Shown here in pieces: positions 10,501 through 18,693 of a stretch of DNA of 64,000 nt (positions are counted from its first letter, which is position 1; each line of letters starts with the position of its first letter). The notes below the pieces were generated by a model. That model searched no databases, was not told where the DNA came from, and worked only from the letters and a program-made list of their open reading frames with translations. The position numbers were made by a program, and so were the translations under genes. Origin of the DNA: Blastobasis lacticolella (taxonomy: Eukaryota > Arthropoda > Insecta > Lepidoptera > Blastobasidae); NCBI GenBank assembly GCA_905147135.1, contig LR990050.1, positions 18,226,001 to 18,290,000 on the forward strand, written 5' to 3'.

Positions 10501-12716
10501 TGGGTTGGGCTGCTCCTGTAATTATTGTAGCTAAGATTTTAATACAAAGATTATGGTTAGAAGGTTTGCAATGGGATGAAGAAGTCGGTCCTGATATCAA
10601 GAAAGATTGGCTTAATTATCGTGAAGAACTTACCTTGTTGGAGAAGTTTCGTTTACCTCGATGGCTGAATTCGCGAGCTTCTGATTCTTCGATGCATGTT
10701 CATGGATTTTGCGATGCTTCCAAATCTGCTTATGCTGCGGTAGTACGCCTTGTTGACATCAACAACGAGGTTTATGTCAATTTAGTTGCCGCAAAAACAA
10801 AGGTATCCCCAATCAAACAAGTTTCCATACCGAGATTGGAGTTATGCGGAGCAGTGCTTTTAAGCAAGTTATTGTTAGAGGTTGCAGAGGCTATGGGGAT
10901 CCCTAGGGAGAACATGCATGCTTGGACTGACTCCACAGTAGTGCTGGCCTGGATCAATGATCATCCTAGCAGGTGGAAGACGTTCGTGGCAAATCGTGTG
11001 TCGGAAATTCTGAACACACTCGAACCTCATCAATGGTCACATGTCAGAACTCATGAGAATCCTGCCGATCCTGCATCGAGAGGTTTACGTCCTTCCGAAC
11101 TTTTATCATTAGGAATATGGCATCAAGGACCAGAGTTTCTTAGTGAAGAAGTGATCAAATTTACTAAGCCAAAAGAAATCAAAACGGATTTGGAAGAAGC
11201 AAAAAGGGTACATTTTGCGGTAGTGGATAATTCGGTATTTGAGAAGTTCTCATCACTAAATAAATTAGTACGTGTCATTGCCTTCTGTCGAAGATTTTTG
11301 AATTTATTGAAACCAAAATTAGATAGACTTCAGAGTCCGGTCCTTAGCGTTGAGGAAACAAGAGAATCTTTGCATACATGCATTCGGCAATGTCAGAGGG
11401 AAGCATTTGAAGAAGAAATCCAATCGTTAAACAAGAATAATCCACTTCCAAGGCATAGCAAATTGAAATCCCTAAACCCATATTTGGATAAAGATATTTT
11501 AAGAGTAGGAGGGCGATTGGAATTTGCTCAAATTGATGAAGATCGTAAGCATCCAATAATTATACCAAGATATTCCATATTAACAGGTTTACTTATTGCC
11601 GATGCTCATTTAAAAACTTTGCATGGTGGCCCTCAAATTATGTTGAGTTATTTGCGTACCAAATACTGGGTAATAGGAGCTAAACAACTTGTAAGATCTT
11701 CATTTCGAAGTTGTATCAGATGTGCAAAGCTTGCCGCAGTGACTAAAAACCAGCTCATGGGGCAACTGCCAGCAGCGAGAGTAACTCCTATCAGAGTTTT
11801 CAAGAGAAGTGGAGTAGATTATGCAGGGCCTGTTAATATTCAAGTCAGTAAGGGTCGTGGGAATCGATCATATAAAGGTTACATATGTTTGTTCGTTTGT
11901 ATGGCCACTCGAGCCATTCACATAGAGGTTGTCAGTGACCTTACAGCTCAGAGTTTTTTGGCGGCTTTCAAACGCTTTGTGGCTAGGCGAGGACACTGTT
12001 CTGAGATTTGGAGCGACAACGGTACAAATTTTGTGGGAGCATCCAAAGAGTTACAAAATATGTTCAGTGCCGAAAAGAGTGGAATTATCGCTGAAATATC
12101 CGAATCTTTAGCCAGCAATGGAACTCAATGGCACTTTATACCGCCTCACACACCAAACTTTGGGGGTCTGTGGGAGGCTGGTGTCAAATCTGCCAAATAC
12201 CACATGCGACGTGCTATAGGTGAATCGACTCTTACTTACGAAGAGCTCTCTACAGTGATGTCTCAGATAGAGGCATGCTTAAATTCGAGGCCTTTATCTA
12301 GAATTGACGACAGCCATTCAGATATTGGTACAATTTTGACACCTGGTCATTTCATAATCGGCGAACCTTTAGTCACGGTTCCCGAATATAATTTTGAGGA
12401 TTCATCGGTTGGGTCTTTACGGAGATGGCAATTCACGCAGCGAATGTTGCAGCACTTCTGGCTTAAATGGTCGCAGGATTACCTTACCAGTTTCATGCAA
12501 AGACATAGGTGGTCTTTACAAACTCCTGAACCAAATGAAGGGGATGTAGTGTTAGTCAAGGAAGACGGGTTGCCTCCTTGTCGCTGGTTGTTAGCAAGGG
12601 TGATACAAAAGCATCCGGGTCCGGACAAGCTCACGCGGGTCGTTACTTTACGTACGGCTAACTCTGTATTTAAACGCCCCACCTCAAAGCTGTGTATTTT
12701 ACCGATTGCAACTTGA
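7503..12716 (+). CDS. BEL/Pao Gag-Pol polyprotein
   Basis: A single 1737-residue frame carrying every activity needed for retrotransposition through cytoplasmic particles. Gag occupies about residues 1-400, with a capsid-like DUF1759 region (PKINIPTFSGNYAEW, LRNIP) and CCHC knuckles starting at C327 and C361. A pepsin-like protease has LLDQGSQ, catalytic D477. The reverse transcriptase has the YMDD box at 891-894. RNase H includes CDAS at about D1071. Integrase has an HX4HX..CX2C zinc region (CIRCAK) and catalytic D1439, D1505 (SDNGTNF) and E1558 (WEAGVKSAK), a D-65-D-52-E spacing. A C-terminal DUF5641-like tail has GDVVLVKED and CRWLLARV. Start ATG follows tttaaa and is the first long-frame ATG. 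No stop or frameshift is present, the length is normal for a BEL/Pao polyprotein, and no envelope-like gene follows it. Confidence 0.95.
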   Translation: MDSLLLIQEDTSKRIIKAEINYKKSPKSRITTEYLESRLDTLELMWKDFLRGHRDVLRAADPTVLQTKSYVTDEIYDVTEETYINYKCELKSAMNLLMKSKASENLSENVVSDVSCQVKLPKINIPTFSGNYAEWTSFRDLFQSLIHDSKIITKVQKLHYLKSYITGEAEQLLRNIPTTESNYIRCWELLESRYNNKKYLSHCILKRFLGQRNATSESAVFLKELLDTSTDCLSALSNLGIQVDSWDIIVIHILSLKLDAETRKQWELTVSNSEDSDLPTFKQFQDFLLIRYRALEFVDTKSNKFNSMNVNKSKSLHINAAEGSMKCGFCNDNDHKLAQCKKFTIIDSDARRDFVQKNGHCFNCLGNNHTAKFCKDHRGCRVCKRRHHSLLHSKGAGTGIGNFAKPPNNTGSLNSNPSDGDGRNVSGHTVTVSDDGDTAVVSCFSSGQSVKQVLLATALVSVVHRNGELYTVRALLDQGSQASFVTESTVQSLGLKKIPVKSQISGLAGNRNVVSTSIVKMKLRSTLDPTKEIEVNAYVLKSVTSFLPSRKVVELDWLKVNKYKLADTQYHTPNKIDVLLGAEIYSQVIQDGVKKDPQGNILAQSTIFGWIVSGLVGSSNTISSHVSVMHVVAEDNAMLKRFWELEDDFITGTKKILSNDETRCEQMYAETVKRDTEGRYIVKLPFRDEKPLSLKGNSKEIALQRFYAVERKLQKNCNLKEEFKKTFKEYLELNHMERVPVEDRGVGHQALYLPYHAVIREDRDTTKVRIVHDASCKGTNGKSLNDDLMIGPSLQSELRHLIMRWRSYPICLIADIVKMYRQIKVYQEDADFQRLFWRESPDQDIEEYRLLHVTFGSSCAPYLAVKSLMQVAIHEGDAYPLAAERVLRDFYMDDFMSGCQTNEEGLEIYKQMCNLLSNGKFDLQKWTSNSTELLQEIKQSSDRNEKIDLKFKEDPIIKILGLTWDRDADSFQYAVKSSPAATPVTKRSIISDICRLFDPLGWAAPVIIVAKILIQRLWLEGLQWDEEVGPDIKKDWLNYREELTLLEKFRLPRWLNSRASDSSMHVHGFCDASKSAYAAVVRLVDINNEVYVNLVAAKTKVSPIKQVSIPRLELCGAVLLSKLLLEVAEAMGIPRENMHAWTDSTVVLAWINDHPSRWKTFVANRVSEILNTLEPHQWSHVRTHENPADPASRGLRPSELLSLGIWHQGPEFLSEEVIKFTKPKEIKTDLEEAKRVHFAVVDNSVFEKFSSLNKLVRVIAFCRRFLNLLKPKLDRLQSPVLSVEETRESLHTCIRQCQREAFEEEIQSLNKNNPLPRHSKLKSLNPYLDKDILRVGGRLEFAQIDEDRKHPIIIPRYSILTGLLIADAHLKTLHGGPQIMLSYLRTKYWVIGAKQLVRSSFRSCIRCAKLAAVTKNQLMGQLPAARVTPIRVFKRSGVDYAGPVNIQVSKGRGNRSYKGYICLFVCMATRAIHIEVVSDLTAQSFLAAFKRFVARRGHCSEIWSDNGTNFVGASKELQNMFSAEKSGIIAEISESLASNGTQWHFIPPHTPNFGGLWEAGVKSAKYHMRRAIGESTLTYEELSTVMSQIEACLNSRPLSRIDDSHSDIGTILTPGHFIIGEPLVTVPEYNFEDSSVGSLRRWQFTQRMLQHFWLKWSQDYLTSFMQRHRWSLQTPEPNEGDVVLVKEDGLPPCRWLLARVIQKHPGPDKLTRVVTLRTANSVFKRPTSKLCILPIAT

Positions 12717-12967
12717 ACGTATGTGAAAGAGTTTATTGTAATAAGTACTTACATTACTAAGTTTTATTTTGTTTTTATTATGTTTTTCTTAAGTTTATAC
12801 GAATTTCTGGTTTGTTCGAAGTGTAATGTGATTAGGTACTGTTTGCATGGTGGGCGATTTGGAACGTATTGATTGTATAGCAATCTTTTGTTATAATATG
12901 TTGTAAGTAATGCTATATTTCAATTGTTTTGTAGAAATTAAGGTAAGGACAATTGTGAATATTGTCC

Positions 12968-12980
12968 TTGGTGGGCGATA
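12968..12980 (+). other. Probable polypurine tract of BEL/Pao
   Basis: The sequence ttggtgggcgata lies immediately 5' of the 3' LTR. GGTGGGCGAT also occurs about 120 bp upstream at 12849-12858. The tract is short and not purely purine, so the assignment rests mainly on position. Confidence 0.5.
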
Positions 12981-13244
12981 TGTTAACGCCAATTCACGAT
13001 GTTTGCCTAAGTCTATATTATATAGTTTCGAAACATGGTACAAGATGTCGCTGCAGGGTTTTTAGAACGCGGTATCGTGTGTGTCCTTACGAATGTATAA
13101 TACCTAGACGAGTTTTATGATCTATGCTTTCAATCTAATACCTAGCAGTATTTCTAAACAACAATAAACGTTGTGTGCCATTAGTACAGACGTTTTATTG
13201 CGCACCTTTGGGAGACCAGTGTAGTTTCAAGAGTAGATTCTTCA
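12981..13244 (+). repeat. 3' LTR of BEL/Pao element
   Basis: Same as the 5' LTR except for one base near 13211. It is followed by the TAAAC target duplication at 13245-13249. Confidence 0.93.
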
Positions 13245-13350
13245 TAAACAGAGATATAAGGGGACTGCACATACAAATATAGAACATAGTGGACATATAA
13301 TATAAGAAACAAATGAAACAAAATTCCTAGGATTGTATTTAGATAGGAAT

Positions 13351-13453
13351 GATCTCCAACCCGCCTGCCAAGCGTGGAGATTATGGCAATAACCTCCCCT
13401 TTTGCGGGAGAGGCCCAAAGTCCTGTAGTGGACTGTTATGGGCTGTGATGATG
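13351..13453 (+). mobile_element. 5'-truncated SINE-B inside the LINE
   Basis: It starts gatctccaacccgcctgcc and ends gctgtgatgatg, flanked by AGGAAT at 13345-13350 and 13454-13459. Removing it restores the LINE reading frame across the join, which defines the boundaries of this insertion exactly. Confidence 0.88.
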
Positions 13454-14485
13454 AGGAATATGAATTGGCATACTCACATTGAATACGTATGTAACAGGAT
13501 CAGCCAATCTTCATACGCACTTTATAGACTAAGCAAACTAGCCAGTAGAAAAACGTTGATTGTGGCGTATCACGGTCTTGTAGTCTCCGTGCTCAGATAT
13601 GGGATTATCTTCTGGGGCAACGCAACTGGAATTGATTCAGTATTTAAAGCACAGAAACGATGCATAAGGGCTATCTGTGACTTGCGACGTACCGATAGTT
13701 GTAAGCCTTTCTTTAAAGAACTAAATTTACTAACCATGCCGTCCTTATACGTTTACGAGGTTGCAGTGTTCGTACGTACAAACTGTCGCCTATTCCCAAG
13801 TGTGGAAAGTGCCCGGCGCCGCGACCAGTTACATTTGCACCCTTGCAAAACGACATTGTTTCACAAAAGTGTTTTTGCAATGGCCCCAAAAATCTATAAT
13901 GCCATACCGAAAATAATACGAGAAACTTAAAGTCTGAACCGTTTTAAAACACAACTGCACAAGTATCTCGTGGAAAGAACGTTGTACACGGTAGACGAAC
14001 TTTTTGTAAAAACAAGAAGGTAGATAACAGTCTTGCGCCCATCTTTGAATATTTAGCATGGTAGCTTTTTATTATTTATTTATAAAAATACAGACAAATT
14101 CACAATCATTAAAATTTGTAATTTCTAAAGAAAGCAAATAGAACATAGTAATAATACGAGTTACAAGATTATTTATTATTACTTATTTATTTAACAGTTT
14201 ATTATTCACAAGATAGAGCATACAATTATGTTACAGAAGATTAAGACACAACAGCCTGAGGAAAACAGCTCAGATCACTGGTGGCGATGGCCGCTTTTTC
14301 TAGACTGCGGTGTACCCGCATATGTGGTTTTTAAATTAAGAACACTACCGACATTTTACAAAACTGAAGATAAATAAAATAATAATCTTATTTCCCACAT
14401 ATACATAACAAATTATACACCTAAACCTTCCTCACGAATTACTCTGTCTATTGGTGAAAACCGCATCTAAATCCATTCAGTACAG

Positions 14486-14860
14486 CACCCAATTAGTGCC
14501 AATTAAGTCTCAACAGACTCGTAATGGAGCCGCAATTGAGTCTGAATTGAATATCAATTGCATGTGAGTTAAATAAAATTGAAGGTTAGAAACGTAAACG
14601 ACCATAGCCATAGCAATCGGCACACGTAATCAACCCAATCGGGAATCAATACATTATGCTGCTGGAATAATATTTATAAACGATACCACTCTGCCACAGA
14701 ACCTGACGTTGATAAAGTAATTTGTCATTCGATAACTAGCTAGACATTTATCGTGGGCCATCTTCATTATCTAGGTACTGACACCCGTATTCAGAAACAA
14801 TACTTGTAATTACTCTACACACTGTAAATACTATGCGAACTCACAGTACTCGTAATTGAC
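14486..14860. other. Unassigned DNA
   Basis: No gene or repeat recognised. There are several aattg/caatt clusters (14505-14580), but no clear structure. Confidence 0.4.
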
Positions 14861-15100
14861 GACCTGAGTGGTTGAGTTGGTTAACATGTCGGTGTTACGC
14901 AGAGGTCACGGGTTCGATTCCCTGCCGGGCAGAAATTGAAATGATGAATTTTAATGTCTGTTACGGGTCTGGATACATGTTATATGTATTTAAAAAATAC
15001 ATACATAAGTAGTTTATCAGTTTTCTGGCATACTTTGCTTAGTTTGGGGCTAAATGGCGCTGTATGAATTGTCCAAGCACATTTATTAATTTATTTAATT
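14861..15100 (+). mobile_element. SINE-A, near full length
   Basis: The tRNA-like head gacctgagtggttgagttgg is followed by a box-B-like ggttcgattccctgccggg. The body shared with other copies follows (ttacgggtctgg, then aaatggcgctgtatgaat), ending in a t/a-rich tail. The head contains A- and B-box-like segments expected of an internal RNA polymerase III promoter. It is not a functional tRNA gene because the cloverleaf is incomplete. Confidence 0.85.
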
Positions 15101-15559
15101 CAGACACACTAAGTTGATTGCGGTGTCAATGGTGAGCGTTTCTAGCTGTCATATTTTTAAGGGCGTAGCAGGGGGGGGCTCTCTAGAAAATTAATAGGTC
15201 CATGTATCAAGAAAAATGATGTTCGTGTCTTTATATTAAAATTATTGAAAAGCCTGAAAGAATTAAAGATGTTCCTGACCAGGAATCGAATCTTAAATCC
15301 TTCATTTATTAACAAGTATACAAATTTAATACTAAACTTAGATAACTAAAACTAGGTTAATCTAAAACAAAATTTATGTAAGTAGATTTCAAGTGCACGG
15401 AGTAGAGTGGTCGATTCGTTTAATTCTCCAAAGATATTATGATTGAAAGCCAAAATGGTGGCTCGAATGGCCTCTTGATTAACCTAAATAAGTGCATGAC
15501 CAGCTTAAGAATCATATTCCTTTGCACTACTGTGCAGTTGCTAAGCGGTTTTTATAACA
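15101..15559. other. Unassigned DNA with a possible LINE trace
   Basis: ctttgcactactgtgcagtt followed by gctaagcgg at about 15520 resembles ctttgcacttctgtgcaatt followed by gttaaacgg at about 62135, which lies just upstream of a LINE fragment. A shared repeat piece is likely; nothing else was seen. Confidence 0.4.
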
Positions 15560-15893
15560 TCCATTCAATTAAATTCAATTCAATTCATTTATTTCGATAA
15601 ACATAAATTTACACGTCAAATGTCATTAAATTTTTGTAGTCATTATTCTTAAAATAATTTTACAATAGATAAAAAAAAATCACAATCTTAATGTCATGGG
15701 GTTAGTTACACAGATTAACGTATTTTGTCCTAGGGAGTTAATTACAAATTTAGATGTCACAAACATTAATATTATTATTACAATTCAATTCAATCCATTT
15801 ATTGGTAAAAAAACTAGACCCTAAAATTTAATTTAATTTATGAATTAAATTTTTACTTATCATACAAAAAATACACTGGGGGTAAAGGACGAG
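15560..15893 (-). repeat. LINE 3'-end-like remnants with (TTGAA)n tails
   Basis: Two reversed tail-like runs, near 15568-15590 (caattcaattcatttattt) and 15780-15800 (caattcaatccatttattgg), resemble the 3' termini of insect non-LTR elements on the minus strand. No coding remains. The gypsy-like element is inserted at the right edge of this region. Confidence 0.45.
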
Positions 15894-16184
15894 TGTAACG
15901 CGCGCGCTTGGCTCGGTTCCGTACCTGCGCCGCGAAAGCTTTGTCCAGCTGCGCTCGGCCCTTTCCGGGATCGGCGCGCGGACGGCCCGTGCCGCCCGCA
16001 CCCCGCATCCCGCGCCTCGCGTCCGAAGACGGACATGTGCAGACGCCATTCCATGACTCCGGCCCGCGTAGAAAAGAGCTATTATCCGTTGCCCCTCGCT
16101 TTACCTACCTTTCAATGTAAATAGAGTTAAGTTAACTGTGATTGTACATTCTTTTCTCCAATAAACTGTTATACCAACCTTATA
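15894..16184 (+). repeat. 5' LTR of gypsy-like element
   Basis: Begins TGTAACGCGCGCGCTTGG and ends near ccaaccttata. The G+C-rich 5' half contrasts with the A+T-rich flanks. The polyadenylation hexamer occurs in ccaataaactg near 16159. The exact 3' edge is ambiguous by one base because of the target duplication. Confidence 0.92.
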
Positions 16185-16185
16185 C

Positions 16186-16204
16186 TGGCGCCCAACGTGG
16201 GGCT
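16186..16204 (+). other. Primer binding site, tRNA-Lys type
   Basis: TGGCGCCCAACGTGGGGCT, one base from the LTR, is complementary to the 3' end of insect tRNA-Lys (CTT) plus CCA, as I recall that sequence. Confidence 0.85.
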
Positions 16205-16286
16205 ACGAATTCCAACCTGAGAGTGCCGTGCCGTGCGAGTGAAATTAATATCTCGACGATAAAAGTGTAATAGGTACAACGACAAA

Positions 16287-18671
16287 ATGCACACACGTAG
16301 TGGGAAATACGACGGAGGAAACAGCAACGCAAGCGACTACGAAGAGTCCAACGACGGAGCGGAGGAGCAGCGCGCCCGAGGCGCCCCCGCCGCCGCGCCC
16401 GTCGCGCCCGCCGCGGCCGCCGCGCCACGTGGTGGCGCCGGCGCCGGCGAGGCCGTTCACGTGAACACCGAGACCTTCCTGGCCGGTATCATGGAATCCT
16501 TCGTCAGGATGCAGACGGAGACCAACCGCTCCCTGGTAGAAACCCTGAGAGCGCTCCCCTTTAACAGCGGCCACTGGTCCCCATCAGCCGCGACGCCGCC
16601 GTCCTACGCCCGGCCGCCGTCCGACCTGTCGTCCGCGGGCACTGGAAGCAATTTCTCCAAGTGCACCGCGAGGTTCAACGGGAGGTCTCGCGACGCGGAG
16701 GTGCTGGAGGCGTTTCTCGACAGCGTGCAAGTATTTAAGGAGTGCACGGGTGTCAGCGACGAGCACGCGCTGCGCGGACTGCCGATGCTGTTGGAGGGCG
16801 ACGCGGCCGTGTGGTGGCGCGGAGCGCGCGCCCAAGCCCTAACCTGGCCCGACGCCGTGTCGCGCCTGCGCACCATGTACGGCATGCAACAACCGGCGCA
16901 CAAAGTGTTACGTGACATTTTCGCCGCTGAACAAAACGATTCCGAAAGAGCGGAAGTTTTTGTGTGTAGATTGCGTTCGTTAATAGTGAAATTACCATAC
17001 GCAGTACCTACTGATATGCAGATAGACATGATGTATGGGCTATTACATCGACGTGTTCGTAAGCGCCTTCCTAGAGACAGTATAAATAATGTTGATAGTT
17101 TTGTGGAAAAAGCGAGGGCCATCGAGGACGCGATCTCCGAGACCAAAGTAGGTAATAATAGTAGTTCCAGTGCCAAAAGTCCGAGCGCAGCCGTCCCGAC
17201 GCCGCGCGCAGCGCGGGAAATCGGACCGGTCGAGCGCAGCGTTACCACTTGTCCGCGTGGTACTACGGGTGCCAAACCCACTTCGAAACGGGATAGGCGC
17301 GTTCAGTGCACATATTGCAAGTTTTTTGGACACGTTGAGTCCGAATGTCGTAATGTACACAACAAACAAGCGGTAGGTACGGTTGCCGATGTAGATACTA
17401 CTAGCACGGGGCCGACCCCAATACGGTGTTATGGATGCGGCCAACCCGGCGTAGTTAGATCGAAATGTGATACTTGTTCGACGAAAACTGTGCCTGCGAA
17501 ATCTTACGATTTTAACATCGTAACCAGTAACGCAGCCGCTTACGTACGTAGCGTAACGGAAACGTCACACCCGACCGTGTCCATCACTATAGCGAATAAG
17601 ATAGGCGTGGCGATCCTCGACACAGGAGCCACTTGCAGTGTGGCCGGCTCGATGTTGCACTCTATCCTACGGTCGGCTGGAGTACAATTCCGCGAGACAG
17701 ACCGCACCATCGGGCTTGCGGATGGTTCTCGTCAACGAAAGGCTGTTCTGACCGCGACAATACCCGTGACCCTAGAAGGCAGGCAAATCGCTACCGAGTT
17801 CGTGGTGTTCCCGGGGGAAAATACCCGAACATTGTTAGGCCGCGACTTCATCCGTGATGCGAGCGTCACGTTGAATATAGCCCAGGAGTCGTGGTATTTT
17901 TCGGACAGCCCGCATCAAATATTTCCTTTCGTGAAATCCATGATTGTAGAGGACACGGAGCTGATGCGCGCGGATGTAGCGAACGTGATCGCAGACACAT
18001 TGTTACGACCGGCATGCCCCGCGGGCACCGACTGTGACCTATGCCTGACCGTAGTAGACCTGCCCTCGCGCAGCCCCAAGGATGTCCGGGAGAACCAACT
18101 AAAGGACCCCGAGGTACTGAAGATCGTCGAGGCGATTGAATCCGACGATCCGTTTAGGGGGAGAGCGTGGGCCGATAAAGGCTATGTTCTGACCGACGGT
18201 GTGTTGTACTGTTACGGTCACGAGAATGAGGAGAATGACGACGCCAGCCTGGTGGTACCAGAAAACGAGCGCAAGGACGTGCTCGCTGAATACCACGACG
18301 CTCCTACGGCCGGTTATTTCGGCGTAGAGCGGACGTTACAACGCCTAGTAGGAAAATACTACTGGCCCGGAATGAAAGCTTACGTTGCCCAATACGAAAA
18401 AAACTGTACAGCGTGCCAACGTTATAAGGCCAACGAAACGAGCAGAGGGCAGACTCCCAAGTTTATTCCCCGGCGTGATGGGCCCTATCGAATCCGGGAG
18501 GTTATCGATAGCGTGACTTACGCTTTGGAGCGCAATAGTGACGGCGTGGTATTGGGGAAGTATCACGTTTCGCAACTGACCCCGTTTGTTGGACCCATCC
18601 AGGCTCCTGTCCAGGAGAAACGTAAGAGGGGTAGGCCACGTCGTAAGGCTAACCCAGTCTCCGGGACGTAA
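16287..18671 (+). CDS. Gag-protease-integrase-fragment fusion protein of gypsy-like element
   Basis: A 794-residue open frame. The N terminus (1-70) is Ala/Pro/Gly-rich. A retroelement capsid region follows (about 110-290, including GDAAVWWRGAR). A CCHC knuckle has C341, C344, H349, C354. A second knuckle-like CX2CX4VX4C starts at C381 and has Val389 where His is usual. The aspartic protease has LDTGAT, D445, and LLGRDFI. After about residue 560 the sequence jumps to the end of an RNase H domain (NVIADTLLRP). It then runs into the integrase zinc-binding region (H670, C707, C710, with Tyr677 at the usual second His) and jumps again to a GPY/F module (GPYRIREV from G732). RT, RNase H core and the integrase catalytic core are absent, yet the frame is intact across both junctions. 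The start ATG (caaaatg) lies about 80 nt beyond the PBS. Inferred role: particle formation and processing, with polymerase and integrase supplied by a full-length relative. Confidence 0.9.
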   Translation: MHTRSGKYDGGNSNASDYEESNDGAEEQRARGAPAAAPVAPAAAAAPRGGAGAGEAVHVNTETFLAGIMESFVRMQTETNRSLVETLRALPFNSGHWSPSAATPPSYARPPSDLSSAGTGSNFSKCTARFNGRSRDAEVLEAFLDSVQVFKECTGVSDEHALRGLPMLLEGDAAVWWRGARAQALTWPDAVSRLRTMYGMQQPAHKVLRDIFAAEQNDSERAEVFVCRLRSLIVKLPYAVPTDMQIDMMYGLLHRRVRKRLPRDSINNVDSFVEKARAIEDAISETKVGNNSSSSAKSPSAAVPTPRAAREIGPVERSVTTCPRGTTGAKPTSKRDRRVQCTYCKFFGHVESECRNVHNKQAVGTVADVDTTSTGPTPIRCYGCGQPGVVRSKCDTCSTKTVPAKSYDFNIVTSNAAAYVRSVTETSHPTVSITIANKIGVAILDTGATCSVAGSMLHSILRSAGVQFRETDRTIGLADGSRQRKAVLTATIPVTLEGRQIATEFVVFPGENTRTLLGRDFIRDASVTLNIAQESWYFSDSPHQIFPFVKSMIVEDTELMRADVANVIADTLLRPACPAGTDCDLCLTVVDLPSRSPKDVRENQLKDPEVLKIVEAIESDDPFRGRAWADKGYVLTDGVLYCYGHENEENDDASLVVPENERKDVLAEYHDAPTAGYFGVERTLQRLVGKYYWPGMKAYVAQYEKNCTACQRYKANETSRGQTPKFIPRRDGPYRIREVIDSVTYALERNSDGVVLGKYHVSQLTPFVGPIQAPVQEKRKRGRPRRKANPVSGT

Positions 18672-18681
18672 CACCTGGGTT

Positions 18682-18693
18682 AGAGGGGGAGGA
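18682..18693 (+). other. Polypurine tract of gypsy-like element
   Basis: AGAGGGGGAGGA directly precedes the 3' LTR. It is a textbook plus-strand primer for an LTR element. Confidence 0.9.

Larger units (their letters stand above)
6594..13244 (+). mobile_element. Complete BEL/Pao LTR retrotransposon
   Basis: A 6651-bp element with two 264-bp LTRs (TG...CA), a 5-bp target duplication TAAAC at 6589-6593 and 13245-13249, a primer site matching tRNA-Tyr, one uninterrupted 1737-codon polyprotein and a purine-rich stretch before the 3' LTR. Read by eye, the LTRs differ at a single base (cctttgtgag versus cctttgggag), so insertion is recent. All hallmarks of an autonomous copy are present. It sits inside a LINE remnant in the same orientation. 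Confidence 0.95.
6508..14084 (+). pseudogene. 5'-truncated CR1/Jockey-like LINE reverse transcriptase, split by BEL/Pao and SINE-B
   Basis: Three pieces of one LINE RT frame are visible: 6508-6593 (encodes IDWLHSNNLQINLDKTKI), 13245-13350 (encodes ETKFLGLYLD) and 13454-14023 (NWHTHIEYVCNRISQSSYAL, LRYGIIFWG, MAPKIYNAIP). The order matches the 3' RT and C-terminal region of the complete LINE ORF2 at 55630-58524 (FTINNLVLNSKKTKCVHF, TTFLGVNID, MSYGIILWGK). The frame has at least two stops, in 13245-13350 and at 13928-13930, so this copy is dead. The 5' end is cut at about 6508 inside the MITE and the 3' end lies near 14084 beside an a-rich junction. BEL/Pao entered at the TAAAC site and SINE-B at AGGAAT. 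Confidence 0.8.
6403..14401. mobile_element. TATGTGGGA-family MITE copy 2, split by a LINE
   Basis: The left part, 6403-6507, starts TATGTGGGAGTAAG. The right part, about 14085-14401, ends CTTATTTCCCACATA. Both align with the uninterrupted copy at 3310-3732, where agaattagcaaaa runs directly into tacagacaaat; here those two phrases are about 7.6 kb apart. TA (or TATA) flanks both ends. Confidence 0.8.
6361..14485 (+). mobile_element. Outer interspersed repeat carrying a nested insertion cluster
   Basis: The left piece, 6361-6402, has cgccccggcttctcacgggt. The right piece, 14402-14485, has attatacacctaaaccttcc and ggtgaaaaccgcat. From memory of lepidopteran genomes these two phrases occur close together in a common dispersed repeat, so the 8 kb between them appears to be inserted. 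This is the outermost layer of the nest. Confidence 0.55.

Noticed and set aside
6594..13244. Endogenous retrovirus with envelope
   Set aside because: There is no third ORF or envelope-like sequence between the polyprotein stop at 12716 and the 3' LTR. The architecture is that of a BEL/Pao retrotransposon.
13349..13930. A 193-codon host gene
   Set aside because: The first 35 codons are SINE-B and the rest is the C terminus of a LINE reverse transcriptase with stops up- and downstream.
14861..14935. tRNA gene
   Set aside because: It has box-like segments, but the same sequence heads a dispersed SINE-A family and does not fold into a complete cloverleaf.
17168..17281. Minus-strand genes opposite the gypsy-like ORF (up to 225 codons)
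   Set aside because: They are shadows of the G+C-rich Gag frame, with no recognisable motif.
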